NCBI RefSeq assembly: GCF_902771435.1
Contig: NZ_CACXXB010000005.1
Span: 24,499-88,498 of the forward strand
Source: an uncultured Methanobrevibacter sp.
GTDB taxonomy: Archaea; Methanobacteriota; Methanobacteria; Methanobacteriales; Methanobacteriaceae
Length of the DNA: 64,000 nt
Direction of reading: 5' to 3'
A program made the translations under genes and the position numbers. The notes below the pieces were generated by a model, which was not told the DNA's origin, searched no databases, and worked only from the letters and a program-made list of their open reading frames with translations. This document shows positions 17,035-27,308 of the stretch, in pieces (the stretch's first letter is position 1; every line of letters starts with the position of its first letter).

Positions 17035-18237
17035 ATGACTGAAAAACTTACATACTTTAAGGGAACTCATAGAGTAATTGCTCCTAAAAAGACTATTGAA
17101 ATCAATCAAGACAAACTTAAAACAGCAGGAATTACCCGTATTGCAGACATTACCGATTTGGACAGGGTCGGACTACCAATATATACCGCCATCAGACCGA
17201 CCGCAGAAGATGGTGCAGTCAGCATTTACGGAGGAAAGGGAATTTCAAAAGACCATGCCAAAGCCTCTGCAATGATGGAAGGATTTGAAAGGTATTCTGC
17301 TGAAAAGCAAGACAGTGATGATACAGTAATAGCAAATTTGGATGAAATAGCTAAAAAAGGAAACTATATTGACCCGAAATCACTGAATTTAGGTCAGAAT
17401 TTGGAAAAGCAGGATTTAAGCGAATTTAAGTTGGAATGGAATCTGGCATTCGATATAATTTCAGGTGAGGAATATTATGTTCCGTCAAATGCAGTATACC
17501 ACCCTTATATCCATGAGGACTCCATTGACGGACTGTTTAAATCAAATACCAACGGTTTGGCATCAGGAAATGTACTTGATGAAGCTATTCTGCATGGAAT
17601 GTTTGAAGTAATTGAAAGAGATGCATGGAGCATATTTGAGTTAACCCATAAAAATTATGCCCAAATAGATTTGGACACTATTGAAAGTGATATCGTTAAT
17701 GACACCGTTGACAAGTTCGAATCCGAAGGGATAAAGATAAAACTAATGGATTTTACTGCAGATATCAATGTTCCAACAATAGCAGCTTCAGCAGACGATA
17801 CAGTATCAAAAGATGCCGGACTTCTGACATTGGGAATGGGAACGCACCTTGATCCTGAAGTTGCAATCCTCAGAGCATTGACAGAAGTAGCTCAAAGCAG
17901 GGCAACCCAAATAAATGGCGCACGTGAAGATACTGTCAGAGCTGATTTTGCACGTGAAGCTGGCTATGAGCGAATGAAAAGAATCAACAAGTATTATTTC
18001 AAAGAAGAGGAAAATAAAATCAACTTGTCAGATATTGAAAATAAAGCTACAACTTCAATCACAGAAGATATTGAAATCGTTAAGGATGAACTGATATCCA
18101 ATGACATCAGTAAAATTCTATACACTGATTTGACACGACCCGAATTGGACATCAGCGTTGTTCGCGTCATCATTCCGGAAATGGAGCTTTATGCACTTGA
18201 CCAAAGCAGAGCAGGATATAGATTTTTAAAAGTATGA
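17035..18237 (+). CDS. ycaO: McrA-glycine thioamidation protein YcaO (methanogenesis marker 1)
   Basis: A 400-residue YcaO-domain enzyme with the family's ATP-binding signatures 'GGKGISKDHAKASAMMEGFERYSAE' (about 62-86), 'LHGMFEVIERDAWSIFE' and 'LRALTEVAQSRATQ'. In methanogens this protein uses ATP and sulfide to convert a backbone glycine of the methyl-coenzyme M reductase alpha subunit to thioglycine. The tfuA gene follows four bases after the stop, and the site-2 protease gene ends just before. The YcaO-TfuA pairing makes the assignment strong and marks the organism as a methanogen or close relative. Confidence 0.93.
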   Translation: MTEKLTYFKGTHRVIAPKKTIEINQDKLKTAGITRIADITDLDRVGLPIYTAIRPTAEDGAVSIYGGKGISKDHAKASAMMEGFERYSAEKQDSDDTVIANLDEIAKKGNYIDPKSLNLGQNLEKQDLSEFKLEWNLAFDIISGEEYYVPSNAVYHPYIHEDSIDGLFKSNTNGLASGNVLDEAILHGMFEVIERDAWSIFELTHKNYAQIDLDTIESDIVNDTVDKFESEGIKIKLMDFTADINVPTIAASADDTVSKDAGLLTLGMGTHLDPEVAILRALTEVAQSRATQINGAREDTVRADFAREAGYERMKRINKYYFKEEENKINLSDIENKATTSITEDIEIVKDELISNDISKILYTDLTRPELDISVVRVIIPEMELYALDQSRAGYRFLKV

Positions 18238-18241
18238 TACC

Positions 18242-18892
18242 ATGACAAAAATCATAATTTATACTGGACTGTCCCTTCCATTCAGCGAAGCGAAGGAGAT
18301 TTTGGACTCCCACGGAGATGTTGAAGTAATCTATAAAAGACCTATTCAAAGAGGAGATTTGAATCTTGCTTTAAAAGAAAATCCCGACATTATCGGAATA
18401 ATTGACGGAGTATTTCACCAAAGCTCCGCTGTCGGACATAAGGAAATCTTAAATGCAATTAAAAAAGGCATCAAAGTTTATGGTGCTTCAAGCATGGGTG
18501 CTTTAAGAGCATCCGAGCTGGATGTTTTGGGAATGACTGGAATAGGTTATGTCTACAACCAGTATGCAAGCGGTGAAGTTGATTCTGATGATGATGTTGC
18601 AGTAATGCTTGATTCTGATACCTTAGAGGCACTTTCAGAACCTCTGATAAATATGAAATACGTTTTTACAAATGCAGTTGAAGAAAACATCATAACTGAA
18701 GATGAAAAGGATGAATTACTTGCAATTGCTAAAGAAACGTTTTATCCGAAAAGAAACTATGCCCAAACCTTAAGTGCATCAAATCTGGATGCCTCCAAAA
18801 AGGATAAGCTCATTGATTTCATACGCCAATCCCCAGACATTAAAAAAGAAGATGCAAAAAAATTATTGCACTGTATTAAAAATGAGATATAG
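18242..18892 (+). CDS. tfuA: TfuA-related McrA-glycine thioamidation protein
   Basis: This 216-residue protein contains the TfuA core: 'IIGIIDGVFHQSSAVGHKEIL' (about 51-71), 'GASSMGALRASEL' (about 82-94), and 'GIGYVYNQY' followed by 'DDDVAVML'. TfuA works with YcaO in thioamide formation, probably in delivering sulfur. It begins four bases after ycaO and would be translated from the same message. Its length is typical for the methanogen form. No other sulfur-relay gene is adjacent. Confidence 0.9.
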   Translation: MTKIIIYTGLSLPFSEAKEILDSHGDVEVIYKRPIQRGDLNLALKENPDIIGIIDGVFHQSSAVGHKEILNAIKKGIKVYGASSMGALRASELDVLGMTGIGYVYNQYASGEVDSDDDVAVMLDSDTLEALSEPLINMKYVFTNAVEENIITEDEKDELLAIAKETFYPKRNYAQTLSASNLDASKKDKLIDFIRQSPDIKKEDAKKLLHCIKNEI

Positions 18893-19052
18893 ATTTGGCA
18901 AACCATTTTATTGGAATTTTTAATCAAAACAAATCAAAATAAAAATTCATTAAATTAAATTATAAAAATAAGATAAAACTATGAATTTAATTGATTGAGT
19001 ATCAATGTTAATGAAAGTGTTAACACTACCATCAAACATCACGCAATTAAAT

Positions 19053-19511
19053 TCACTTGTTCATTTCCAAGTATTTTTTTAAAACAATGTCTGGAGTCTC
19101 AATAGTCTTTTCAATAGTTTTAGCAAACTCATTTGCTTCAAAATCTTCGCTTGTTTTGACTAAACCTTTCAAAATCACTTGTTTACCCTCGATCTTAAAG
19201 CCAACATCATCAGCTTCTATTTCAATTAAACTGATCTCTATTTCAGAAGCCTTTTCCAATACATCATCGGCTTTAACCTCATATTTAAGTTTCAAATTCT
19301 TATGAGGCATCAATTCATTAATCGTTCTTTTGATAACTGATTCGAAAAGTTCCAAAAATTTTAAAGCAGGGGACATATTATTAGCCCACCAATAAGTAAG
19401 AACAGAATTAAGAACAATTTCGTGTTCGACAAAATCATCATATAATCTTGCACGAACACCTACAACACTATCGTCAACTGTTTTAATCACTAAAACCGGA
19501 CTAACAGCCAT
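19053..19511 (-). CDS. Conserved hypothetical protein downstream of CBS gene
   Basis: This 152-residue soluble protein begins MAVSPVLVIKTVDDSVVGVRARLYDDFVEHEIVLNS. It has alternating beta and helical segments and an aromatic stretch 'LTYWWANNM'. I do not recognise a named domain. It starts ten bases after the CBS-domain gene stop, on the same strand, and should be cotranscribed with it and perhaps with the universal stress protein gene. A role linked to nucleotide sensing is only a guess from context. Confidence 0.6.
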   Translation of the reverse strand: MAVSPVLVIKTVDDSVVGVRARLYDDFVEHEIVLNSVLTYWWANNMSPALKFLELFESVIKRTINELMPHKNLKLKYEVKADDVLEKASEIEISLIEIEADDVGFKIEGKQVILKGLVKTSEDFEANEFAKTIEKTIETPDIVLKKYLEMNK

Positions 19512-19521
19512 CCTATCACAG

Positions 19522-20361
19522 CTATTCTACTAAAGCTTTAATCAAATCACTAGCTCTGACAAGACCGACTAAGTCTCCTTCAACACCGATGACAGGAATT
19601 TGCTCAATGTTTAAGGATTTCATTTTTTTAGCACAGTCAGAAACTTTAGTTTTGGAGTTAGCTACTTCAACATTGCCGATAGCAACATCGCCAACTACTT
19701 TGTCTGTGAATTTCAAATGGTTTTTCTCAATGTATAAAATGGAAGTACTATCCCAAGACCATTTATCTCCTTCAGTACCTACAGTGGAACTGTGTTCACT
19801 TCTTTCTGAAATAATTTCAATTTCAGAGATGAAATCAGTTTCAGTTAAAATACCAGATAATTTTGCATTGTCATCCAATGCCAAAATAGATTTTAAACCG
19901 AATTGATTCATGGATTCGAAAGCAACGTTTAATGGAGCTTTATCCCATGTAGTTGGAACAGTAGTAATCATATAATTTTCAACAGCATCATTGATTGTAA
20001 GTTTAGTTAATGCTTTGGACACCAAATCGAAAGATGTGATAATTCCAACAAGTTCACCGTCATCATTTACTACAGGAACCCTTCTTACATTATTTTCAAT
20101 CATTTTGCGAGCAACATCTATTACATCCTCACTAGGATTTGCAGTAACTAAATCTCTAGTCATCAACATTGCAATTTGTTCTTCGTCAGGATTATTAATT
20201 AAATCAGAACGGGTTACTAGTCCTACTAAAATATCAGTATCTTCTTTAACTACAGGAAGTACTGCTTTGTTTTCTTTTCTCATTAAGTCTAAAACTTTTT
20301 CTCTGTTACCTGGTACGGAAACACTGACTACATTTTTAGACATTGTTCTTTTAACTAACAT
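19522..20361 (-). CDS. Four-CBS-domain protein
   Basis: This 279-residue protein is made almost entirely of two CBS pairs. Repeats begin near residues 1, 64, 128 and 222, with recurring blocks such as 'VLPVV..DTDILVGLVTRSDLI', 'VRRVPVVNDDGELVGIITSFDLV', 'ILALDDNAKLSGILTETDFI' and 'IEQIPVIGVEGDLVGLVRASDLI'. CBS pairs bind adenosine nucleotides or SAM and act as energy sensors. There is no attached enzyme domain, so it presumably acts through a partner. It lies between the UspA gene and a short unknown gene, all on one strand with small gaps. Confidence 0.87.
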   Translation of the reverse strand: MLVKRTMSKNVVSVSVPGNREKVLDLMRKENKAVLPVVKEDTDILVGLVTRSDLINNPDEEQIAMLMTRDLVTANPSEDVIDVARKMIENNVRRVPVVNDDGELVGIITSFDLVSKALTKLTINDAVENYMITTVPTTWDKAPLNVAFESMNQFGLKSILALDDNAKLSGILTETDFISEIEIISERSEHSSTVGTEGDKWSWDSTSILYIEKNHLKFTDKVVGDVAIGNVEVANSKTKVSDCAKKMKSLNIEQIPVIGVEGDLVGLVRASDLIKALVE

Positions 20362-20407
20362 AAAAACACCTATATTAACAAAATTATAATAATAAATTAA
20401 TAATAAT

Positions 20408-20830
20408 CTAATGGATTACAAGTACTGCGCATTTGGCCGAATTTACAACCTTATCTGCTACACTACCCATTATAAATCTATCAAATCCAGATTTACCTGA
20501 ACTTCCCATGACTATTAAATCAATATCTTCTTCAGCTGCCACTTCTAAAATACATCTTGCAGGAGAACCTTCTTTAATTACATGAGATATTTTTATATTA
20601 TCTGCATTTAATTTGTCAAATTCTTCAAGATTCTCTTGAGATCTTTCCTTTAAGACCTGATTTAACTGGTACACTTCATCATCCAATGGAAGTCCGTTGA
20701 CAAAATTGTTCTCTGTGACACTTACGGCAACTATTTCAGCGCCAGTGACACCTGCCAAAAATAATGCATGCTTTTGAGCTTTCTTTGCAAATTCTGATCC
20801 GTCAGTCGGAACCAATATTTTTTTATACAT
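20408..20830 (-). CDS. Universal stress protein (UspA family)
   Basis: A 140-residue USP-fold protein starting MYKKILVPTDGS. The ATP-binding motif G-2x-G-9x-GS is visible in 'GSSGKSGFDRFIMGSVADK' near the C-terminus, which places it with the ATP-binding USP class. The start is taken at the ATG at 20830, with another ATG directly before it; a GGGAG site lies six to nine bases upstream. The seven-residue extension MIWELIM reaching back to 20851 is unlikely. Neighbouring CBS and unknown genes suggest a stress- or energy-sensing unit. Confidence 0.86.
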   Translation of the reverse strand: MYKKILVPTDGSEFAKKAQKHALFLAGVTGAEIVAVSVTENNFVNGLPLDDEVYQLNQVLKERSQENLEEFDKLNADNIKISHVIKEGSPARCILEVAAEEDIDLIVMGSSGKSGFDRFIMGSVADKVVNSAKCAVLVIH

Positions 20831-20871
20831 CATTATCAACTCCCATATCATATAGATTTATATCCATGATA

Positions 20872-22026
20872 TTATACAATACATTTTTTATTAATGATAT
20901 ATAATATATTTTTCGTTTCTAGCCTATTGCATATATTAAGGTATGGATTTTTAGAAAAAGATTTGAAAATTATAAATTCGGCGAAATAACCCTCATCTAT
21001 AAAGGATTTTTGTACAATATTATTTACATCATTGCTGCAGACATTAGTTGTAGCCATTTGTAACAACTGCTGCGGACTAATATAAGATTTATAATAAACA
21101 GACATTAATTTTAAGGTAAATTCCAACTCCCTAAGCATATTTGGAGAGTTTAGCATTACATTATCAGTTCCAAGTAGCGGCCTTACTCCCAGTCCCAGCA
21201 TTTCATTCAGTCTGCAAACCCCCACATTCAATGTTGCATTGGCCCTCGGACAAACTACAATGTTGGAACTTGATTTTGAAACCAGCTCCAAATCATTATT
21301 TTTGGGATTTGTAAGGTGAACCAGCTGGGAAAAGTTACTGTTAATGCCCTTTTCGATTTCGGTTTTATTAAATTCATTCAATGATTCTATTTGATTTGAT
21401 TCTGATTCCGCAACATGAATTGATGAAATCTTACCCTGTTTACTGCATTCATCGACAATCAGATTTGCAACGTCCTGTGTAATTTCACCAAAGCCACTTG
21501 GTGCAATTCCATCAGCAACCTTTAAAAGCTTTCTAATAGCTATTTTGACTTTACCCAAATCAGGATCGTCCCCATAAAAACTATCGTCACGACCTAAAAT
21601 AATCGGTTTAATCGGAATATCTTTACTAGCCTCCCTTAAAAGTTCAACTCCCCTAATTCCACCTTCGCGATAATCGATGAAATGGGTTGTTCCTGAGTTA
21701 ACCATATCCCACATTGACTCCTGCATGGCATGGATTAGCTCTTCATCGGTTGCATTTGCCAGTGCCTTATGTTTAACCCCATCCGGAGGCTTGACCATTT
21801 CACTTAAGGACAAACCATACCCTTCATCCTTAATTATCGAATCGCCAATGTGAATATGGCCATTGATAAATGAAGGGCAGACAACAGCACCATCAACATC
21901 GATGATTTTACCTTCTTTTGCATCTTTTTTTATCTGAATGATTTTACCGTCATCTACAACGATGTTTTCCTTTGATGGAATTAAATTCTGACCTTTTAAA
22001 ATGATTCCGTTTGATATAGTAAACAT
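20872..22026 (-). CDS. Amidohydrolase family protein (metal-dependent deaminase-like)
   Basis: This 384-residue enzyme of the amidohydrolase superfamily has a short N-terminal beta domain, the metal motif 'NGHIHIGD' (about 55-62), later histidines in 'IHVAESES' and 'QLVHLTN', and the aspartate in 'LLGTDNVM'. That pattern is typical of deaminases acting on purine or pyrimidine-type substrates, such as SAH/MTA, guanine or cytosine deaminases, but nothing fixes the substrate. The C-terminal tail (NILYIINKKCIV) closes the small beta domain. The UspA gene lies 41 bases downstream. It may be a salvage enzyme. Confidence 0.75.
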   Translation of the reverse strand: MFTISNGIILKGQNLIPSKENIVVDDGKIIQIKKDAKEGKIIDVDGAVVCPSFINGHIHIGDSIIKDEGYGLSLSEMVKPPDGVKHKALANATDEELIHAMQESMWDMVNSGTTHFIDYREGGIRGVELLREASKDIPIKPIILGRDDSFYGDDPDLGKVKIAIRKLLKVADGIAPSGFGEITQDVANLIVDECSKQGKISSIHVAESESNQIESLNEFNKTEIEKGINSNFSQLVHLTNPKNNDLELVSKSSSNIVVCPRANATLNVGVCRLNEMLGLGVRPLLGTDNVMLNSPNMLRELEFTLKLMSVYYKSYISPQQLLQMATTNVCSNDVNNIVQKSFIDEGYFAEFIIFKSFSKNPYLNICNRLETKNILYIINKKCIV

Positions 22027-22153
22027 TAATCTAGAATCTAATTTTTTTTATTAAAATAATTTTTCATTAACTTTATTAGATTTAAAAAAATAATATTAAA
22101 CCAAGTGCAATCAAGATTTTTGCACAAATTCAACACTTCGCTTTTTTAAGATA

Positions 22154-22756
22154 ATGGAGATGATTTCAATTAACTCTCAAGAAATAAGATACTTTTACCG
22201 AAACATTGTGAAAACTGGTGATGTATATAGAGTTAAACACAATAATAAAGATTATGGAGAGTTTAGAAAATTGTCTGATGCATTATATGAGCGAGATGCG
22301 CTATTTTTTTGTAATTTCGACTATGACCTGCTTGTTGAATGCGACCTTGAAAACAAGTATGAAAATATGGTATTGCCTCCTTTTCCCGAAAAACGGCCAA
22401 GAGGACGTATAAAGGGAACAAAATTTAACAAAAAGGAAAGAGAAGGGGAAATCCTCTTTGATCATAAGGTTAAAGGTTTTTATATCAAAAGAATGGGTGA
22501 GATTATCGGCTATTACGATACGATGACAGAAGCGTTTTACTATAAAAAACTCCTGATGGACAATGCCTGGGACATGAGCGTCCTTAAAAGCAACATCACT
22601 GAAAGAATTGACGTCAATATCGTCATTAATCAAAACAAAGAATATGAAGTTCAATTAAACTTCTGTCCTAAATGTAAAACAAGGTTAAAAATCGGCGAAG
22701 AGGAATGTCCATCCTGCGGTATCAATATCAAAGAATACCTATTCGGCAATTACTGA
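22154..22756 (+). CDS. Zinc-ribbon protein with duplicated domain and AT-hook-like linker
   Basis: This 200-residue soluble protein has three parts. Two copies of a short alpha/beta unit are seen at about 18-60 ('YRVKHNNKDYGEFRKLSDALYERD') and 98-140 ('FYIKRMGEIIGYYDTMTEAFYYKK'), sharing a G-x-F/Y-x-x-x-x-[DE]-A pattern. A basic linker 'KRPRGRIKGTKFNKK' (about 77-91) resembles an AT-hook core. A C-terminal zinc ribbon has 'CPKCKTRL' and 'CPSCGINI'. Together this suggests DNA or RNA binding. I know no name for it. The start codon has no clear ribosome site; an ATG six bases later is an alternative. Confidence 0.65.
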   Translation: MEMISINSQEIRYFYRNIVKTGDVYRVKHNNKDYGEFRKLSDALYERDALFFCNFDYDLLVECDLENKYENMVLPPFPEKRPRGRIKGTKFNKKEREGEILFDHKVKGFYIKRMGEIIGYYDTMTEAFYYKKLLMDNAWDMSVLKSNITERIDVNIVINQNKEYEVQLNFCPKCKTRLKIGEEECPSCGINIKEYLFGNY

Positions 22757-22829
22757 ACTCATCATAGAGAATGCAATAATTGAAATTCTATTTTTAAAAA
22801 AAAAAAGTAAATAAAAGGATAAAGAAATA

Positions 22830-25800
22830 TTATTCTCCATCCGCATAGTCGTTTAATGATTTTACATTAATTTCGCTGTTTTGTACAGCCGCAATAGCAT
22901 TTAAAGCTGCTCTTGCACCAGCCAATGTGGTAACATATGGTATACCAAGTTCAATAGCCAATCTTCTGATAATATAACCGTCTTTAGCAGATTGTTTTCC
23001 TTCAGAAGTGTTGATAATCAAATCAATTTCCTTATTAAGTATTGCATCCCTAATGTTAGGGGATCCCTGTGAAACCTTTTTGATTATTTCAATATCTGTC
23101 AAACCTGTGGCCTGGCCAGTACCGTTAGTTGCGGCAATATCAAATCCTAAATTGGCAGCCTTTTCTGCAATAGGCCTGATTTTTTTCTTATCCTGTTCTT
23201 TAACAGTGAGGAATATTTTTCCTTCTTTAGGAAGTTCCATTCCCGCTGAAAGTTGGGATTTGTAGAATGCCATTCCGAAGTTTTCATCTATACCTATACT
23301 TTCACCAGTGGATTTCATTTCAGGACCAAGGATAGTATCTGATTCAGGTAATTTAAGGAATGGGAATACAGACTCTTTTACAGCGACATGGTCAATCTTG
23401 ATTTCTTTGGTTAAATTGAAGTCTTTTAATTTTGCTCCGTGCATAATCCAGGTAGCCACTTTTGCCAAAGGCACGCCAATAGCTTTGCTTACAAATGGAA
23501 CTGTTCTACTTGCACGAGGGTTTGCTTCAATAATGTATACCATTTCCTCATCAAGTTTGACTGCATATTGAATATTCATTAAACCTTTTACATCCAATTC
23601 CAGAGCCAATTTAGTGGAGTTTTCACGAATGACATCTAAAATATGTGCAGGAATGGTTTGAGGAGGTATTACACATGCAGAGTCACCTGAGTGAACACCT
23701 GCTTCTTCGATGTGTTCCATGATACCTGCTATGAATACGTCTTCGCCGTCACATAAAAGGTCAACATCCAATTCAATTGCATCTTCGAGGAACTTGTCCA
23801 CTAAAATCGGGTGGTCAGGTGAAACTTTTACTGCCTCTTTCATATATTCCTCAAGCTCATTTACATCATAAACAATTTCCATTGCTCTTCCACCAATAAC
23901 ATATGATGGACGTACAAGCACTGGGAATGTGATTCTTTCTGCAATTTCCTTTGCCTCATCAAAAGAGTTTGCAGTTCCATATGGTGCCTGATGAATGTGT
24001 AGTTTTTCCAGAAGTTCAGCGAATAATTCCCTGTCTTCTACCCTATCAATACTTTCATAAGGAGTTCCTAAAATTTTAACACCTGCATTAGCCAGAGGTA
24101 CTGCCAAATTAATTGATGTCTGACCACCGAACTGCACGATGACTCCATCAGGTTTTTCCTGTTCGATGACACCCATTACATCTTCAAAGGTCAATGGCTC
24201 GAAGAACAGTTTGTCCGAAATATCGTAATCGGTACTTACGGTTTCAGGGTTGTTGTTGATTAAAATTGTTTCGATTCCATCCTCTTTTAAAGCCAAAGAT
24301 GAATGTACACAGCAGTAATCGAATTCAATACCCTGACCAATTCTGATCGGACCCGCTCCAAGAATAACAACTTTCTTTTTAGTGGTTGATACCAGTTCGT
24401 TTCCAACATCATAGCTGCTGTAGTAGTAAGGGGTTTTTGCCTCAAATTCTGCAGCACAGGTATCTACCATCTTATATGATTGTTTGATGTTGTATCTTGA
24501 AAGCAAGTTTCTGACATATTCTTCTGTCTGGCCAGTCAGTGAAGCTAATCTCTTATTTGAGAATCCTAACTGTTTTGCTTTTCTCAAGTAGTATTCATCA
24601 TCCAATTTTTCAACAGTGACATCATTTTCAAAGTTAACGATGTTTCTGATTTTGTATAGGAAGAAATTATCGATTTTTGTAAGTTCCCTTATCTTATCGA
24701 TGTCCATTCCGTCCTTGATTGCGGAATAGATTTGGAAATAAATTAAATCAGTCGGATTTGACAAGTCTTCTTCTGTCCATTCAACATATTCAAATCCGTC
24801 AAAGCCCATGTCCAAAGATCTTAATGCTTTTTGGAATGCTTCTTCGAAGGTTCTTCCGATAGCCATTACCTCTCCGGTAGCTTTCATTTGAACTCCTACC
24901 TGGCGGCTTATTCCTTTGAACTTGTCAAACGGCCATCTTGGGATTTTAATAACAACATAATCGATGGCAGGTTCAAATGATGCAGGAGTCTCTTTGGTAA
25001 TGTCGTTTTTGATTTCATCCAAAGTCATTCCTAATGCAACTTTTGATGAGATTTTTGCAATCGGATAACCTGTCGCTTTTGAAGCAAGCGCACTGCTTCT
25101 TGATACACGAGGGTTTACTTCAATAACTTTGTATTCGTCGGTTTCAGGGTTTAGCGCAAATTGAATGTTACATCCACCGCGAATTCCTAATGCTCTGATA
25201 ATCTTGATTGATGCGTCACGCATTTTTTGAATGGTTTCGTCACATAGGTTTTGAATTGGAGCAACTACAACACTGTCTCCTGTGTGAATACCCATAGGAT
25301 CTATGTTTTCCATGGTACATACAATGATACAGGTGTCTTCCTTATCTCTCATTACTTCAAATTCAATTTCTTTCCATCCTAAAACAGATTCGTCAATGAG
25401 AACCTGATTGATGAAACTCATATCCAAACCGTGATTTGCGATTTCAATTAATTCCTCTTCATTGTGTGCAATTCCACCACCAGTTCCACCCAAGGTGAAT
25501 GCTGGCCTTACAATTACAGGATAACCTATTTCTTTTACGGCTTCAAGTGCTGCATCTACACTTTCTACAGCCTGACATTTCGGAATCTGTTCTCCAATTT
25601 CTTCCATCAGGTTTGCAAATAAATCACGGTCTTCCACATCTTTAATTGTTTGAACATCAGAACCTATGACCTTAATTCCTTCAAGCAATCCCAAATCTCC
25701 AAGACCTGTTGCAATATTTAATCCGGTTTGTCCACCCATAGTTGGTAAAATAGCGTCAATTTCTTCTTCTTTTATAATTTTAGCAACGACTTCTGGAGTT

Positions 25801-26006
25801 AATGGTTCAGTATAAACTGTGTCGGCCATGTCAATGTCAGTTTGGATTGTAGCCGGATTACTGTTAACCAAAACAGTTTCAATACCTTCCTCTCTTAGTG
25901 ATTTACATGCTTGTGAACCTGAATAATCGAACTCTGCTGCCTGTCCGATTTGAATAGGTCCTGAACCAATAATTAATACTTTTTTAATATCCTTATCAAC
26001 TGGCAT
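22830..26006 (-). CDS. carB: Carbamoyl-phosphate synthase large subunit
   Basis: This full-length 1058-residue enzyme has two homologous halves. Each has a preATP-grasp start ('[18 protein letters not shown]' near 13 and '[18 protein letters not shown]' near 555), an ATP-grasp domain with '[10 protein letters not shown]' or '[11 protein letters not shown]', and '[10 protein letters not shown]' or '[10 protein letters not shown]'. A C-terminal MGS-like allosteric domain begins near residue 930. It joins bicarbonate, ammonia from CarA and two ATP to carbamoyl phosphate for pyrimidine and arginine synthesis. It lies 20 bases after carA in one operon. It is not split into two genes, unlike in some methanogens. 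Confidence 0.96.
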   Translation of the reverse strand: MPVDKDIKKVLIIGSGPIQIGQAAEFDYSGSQACKSLREEGIETVLVNSNPATIQTDIDMADTVYTEPLTPEVVAKIIKEEEIDAILPTMGGQTGLNIATGLGDLGLLEGIKVIGSDVQTIKDVEDRDLFANLMEEIGEQIPKCQAVESVDAALEAVKEIGYPVIVRPAFTLGGTGGGIAHNEEELIEIANHGLDMSFINQVLIDESVLGWKEIEFEVMRDKEDTCIIVCTMENIDPMGIHTGDSVVVAPIQNLCDETIQKMRDASIKIIRALGIRGGCNIQFALNPETDEYKVIEVNPRVSRSSALASKATGYPIAKISSKVALGMTLDEIKNDITKETPASFEPAIDYVVIKIPRWPFDKFKGISRQVGVQMKATGEVMAIGRTFEEAFQKALRSLDMGFDGFEYVEWTEEDLSNPTDLIYFQIYSAIKDGMDIDKIRELTKIDNFFLYKIRNIVNFENDVTVEKLDDEYYLRKAKQLGFSNKRLASLTGQTEEYVRNLLSRYNIKQSYKMVDTCAAEFEAKTPYYYSSYDVGNELVSTTKKKVVILGAGPIRIGQGIEFDYCCVHSSLALKEDGIETILINNNPETVSTDYDISDKLFFEPLTFEDVMGVIEQEKPDGVIVQFGGQTSINLAVPLANAGVKILGTPYESIDRVEDRELFAELLEKLHIHQAPYGTANSFDEAKEIAERITFPVLVRPSYVIGGRAMEIVYDVNELEEYMKEAVKVSPDHPILVDKFLEDAIELDVDLLCDGEDVFIAGIMEHIEEAGVHSGDSACVIPPQTIPAHILDVIRENSTKLALELDVKGLMNIQYAVKLDEEMVYIIEANPRASRTVPFVSKAIGVPLAKVATWIMHGAKLKDFNLTKEIKIDHVAVKESVFPFLKLPESDTILGPEMKSTGESIGIDENFGMAFYKSQLSAGMELPKEGKIFLTVKEQDKKKIRPIAEKAANLGFDIAATNGTGQATGLTDIEIIKKVSQGSPNIRDAILNKEIDLIINTSEGKQSAKDGYIIRRLAIELGIPYVTTLAGARAALNAIAAVQNSEINVKSLNDYADGE

Positions 26007-26026
26007 ATATAATCCTCATTAATTTT

Positions 26027-27109
26027 TTAATAATCTTCCATCATCTGATTAAACTCATCAAAAATGCTTTTTGTATCATTTGGACCAGGGCCCGCTTCAG
26101 GGTGGTACTGTATACATTTTAAAGGTAATTCCTTGTGGGAAATTCCTTCTGGAGTTCCATCATTTAAGTTAACTTGAGCTAATTCTAAGTCTGTCTCTTT
26201 TAAAGATTCCTTATCAATTGTGAAACCATGGTTTTGAGATGTGATAAACACTTTTCCAGTAGCTAAATCCTTAACCGGCTGGTTTTCACCACGGTGACCA
26301 AATTTCATTTTGTAAGACCTTGCTCCAAAAGACTTAGCAATCAATTGTTGTCCCATACAAATTCCGAAAATCGGCAATCTGCTGGAGAGTTTTTTCATGG
26401 TTTCAATTGTCTCAGTTACTCTGTCTGGGTTTCCAGGTCCGGAAGTAATCATCAGACCGCTTGGGGAGTAATCCAGGACAGTTTTATAATCAGTATCATA
26501 AGGGAATAATACAACACCAATATCCCTTTCTAAAAATGAGTTAATGATATTCTTTTTAACACCACAATCAATCAATGCAACTTTCTTGTCGGCATCTTCA
26601 TTGAATATTTTAATCTCCTTTGTTGAAACTAAAGGTACAACATCCCTATCTTCAATGCTTGGTTGTGACTTTGCCATTTCCAACAATTTATCATCGTCAA
26701 TGTCTTCTGTTGTGATTGCTGCTTTTAGTGAACCTCTTTCACGAATTTTTAATGTTAAATCTCTGGTGTCAATTCCGCTGATTCCTGGAGTTTCAAATTC
26801 CTTTAAAAACTCATCCAAAGTTTTTTGAGGTCCAAAGTTGGATACTTCACGACAAACTTCACGACAAACAAATCCTTCAACCTGAATGTTATCAGATTGA
26901 TACCACTTCTCACTTACCCCATGATTTCCTTCCAAAGGATAAGTAGACATTAAAATTTCTCCTTTAAAAGACGGGTCGGTTAAAGATTCAGTATATCCAC
27001 CCATACCAGTAGAGAAAACAAGTTCTCCCAATTTGGTGGTTTCATAACCGAAAGCTTCCCCTTTTAAAATTGTTCCATCTTCCAAAGCCAATTTAGCTAT
27101 TTTTACCAT
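26027..27109 (-). CDS. carA: Carbamoyl-phosphate synthase small subunit
   Basis: A 360-residue glutamine amidotransferase subunit. The N-terminal CarA domain starts '[19 protein letters not shown]' and has '[16 protein letters not shown]'; the C-terminal class I GATase carries the nucleophile in '[17 protein letters not shown]' and the catalytic His/Glu in '[11 protein letters not shown]'. It makes ammonia from glutamine for CarB, which follows 20 bases downstream. The ATG at 27109 has a GGTGAT site three bases upstream and a TATA-like box about 40 bases upstream, so the operon promoter is visible. Confidence 0.96.
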   Translation of the reverse strand: MVKIAKLALEDGTILKGEAFGYETTKLGELVFSTGMGGYTESLTDPSFKGEILMSTYPLEGNHGVSEKWYQSDNIQVEGFVCREVCREVSNFGPQKTLDEFLKEFETPGISGIDTRDLTLKIRERGSLKAAITTEDIDDDKLLEMAKSQPSIEDRDVVPLVSTKEIKIFNEDADKKVALIDCGVKKNIINSFLERDIGVVLFPYDTDYKTVLDYSPSGLMITSGPGNPDRVTETIETMKKLSSRLPIFGICMGQQLIAKSFGARSYKMKFGHRGENQPVKDLATGKVFITSQNHGFTIDKESLKETDLELAQVNLNDGTPEGISHKELPLKCIQYHPEAGPGPNDTKSIFDEFNQMMEDY

Positions 27110-27142
27110 TAAATCACCATTATAAAAAAATATAATCTCTAT

Positions 27143-27158
27143 CTTTAATATATATCAT
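27143..27158 (-). promoter_or_regulatory. TATA-box-like promoter element of carA-carB
   Basis: On the minus strand, GATATATATTAA lies about 36-47 bases before the carA ATG. With the usual 25-base spacing, transcription would start near 27120, leaving a short leader with the GGTGAT site. Predicted from sequence only. Confidence 0.45.
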
Positions 27159-27308
27159 TTTACTATATTATTAAATTATTGTTTTTCAGACAAATATTCA
27201 AAATTAAAGAAAAAAAATCATCATATTTGAATATAATTAAAAGTGAAACATAAATTAATATTCGATTAACAACAAAATATCACTAATTAAATCTGAAGAG
27301 AATATAAA

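Noticed and set aside
26844..26867. Two exact 12-base repeats inside carA giving CREVCREV
   Set aside because: The protein has normal length around this site when compared with the CarA pattern 'VxRExxxExSN', so it is a chance repeat rather than an insertion.
22830..27109. Many long frames opposite carA and carB
   Set aside because: They are shadows of strongly conserved genes and have no own ribosome sites or domains.
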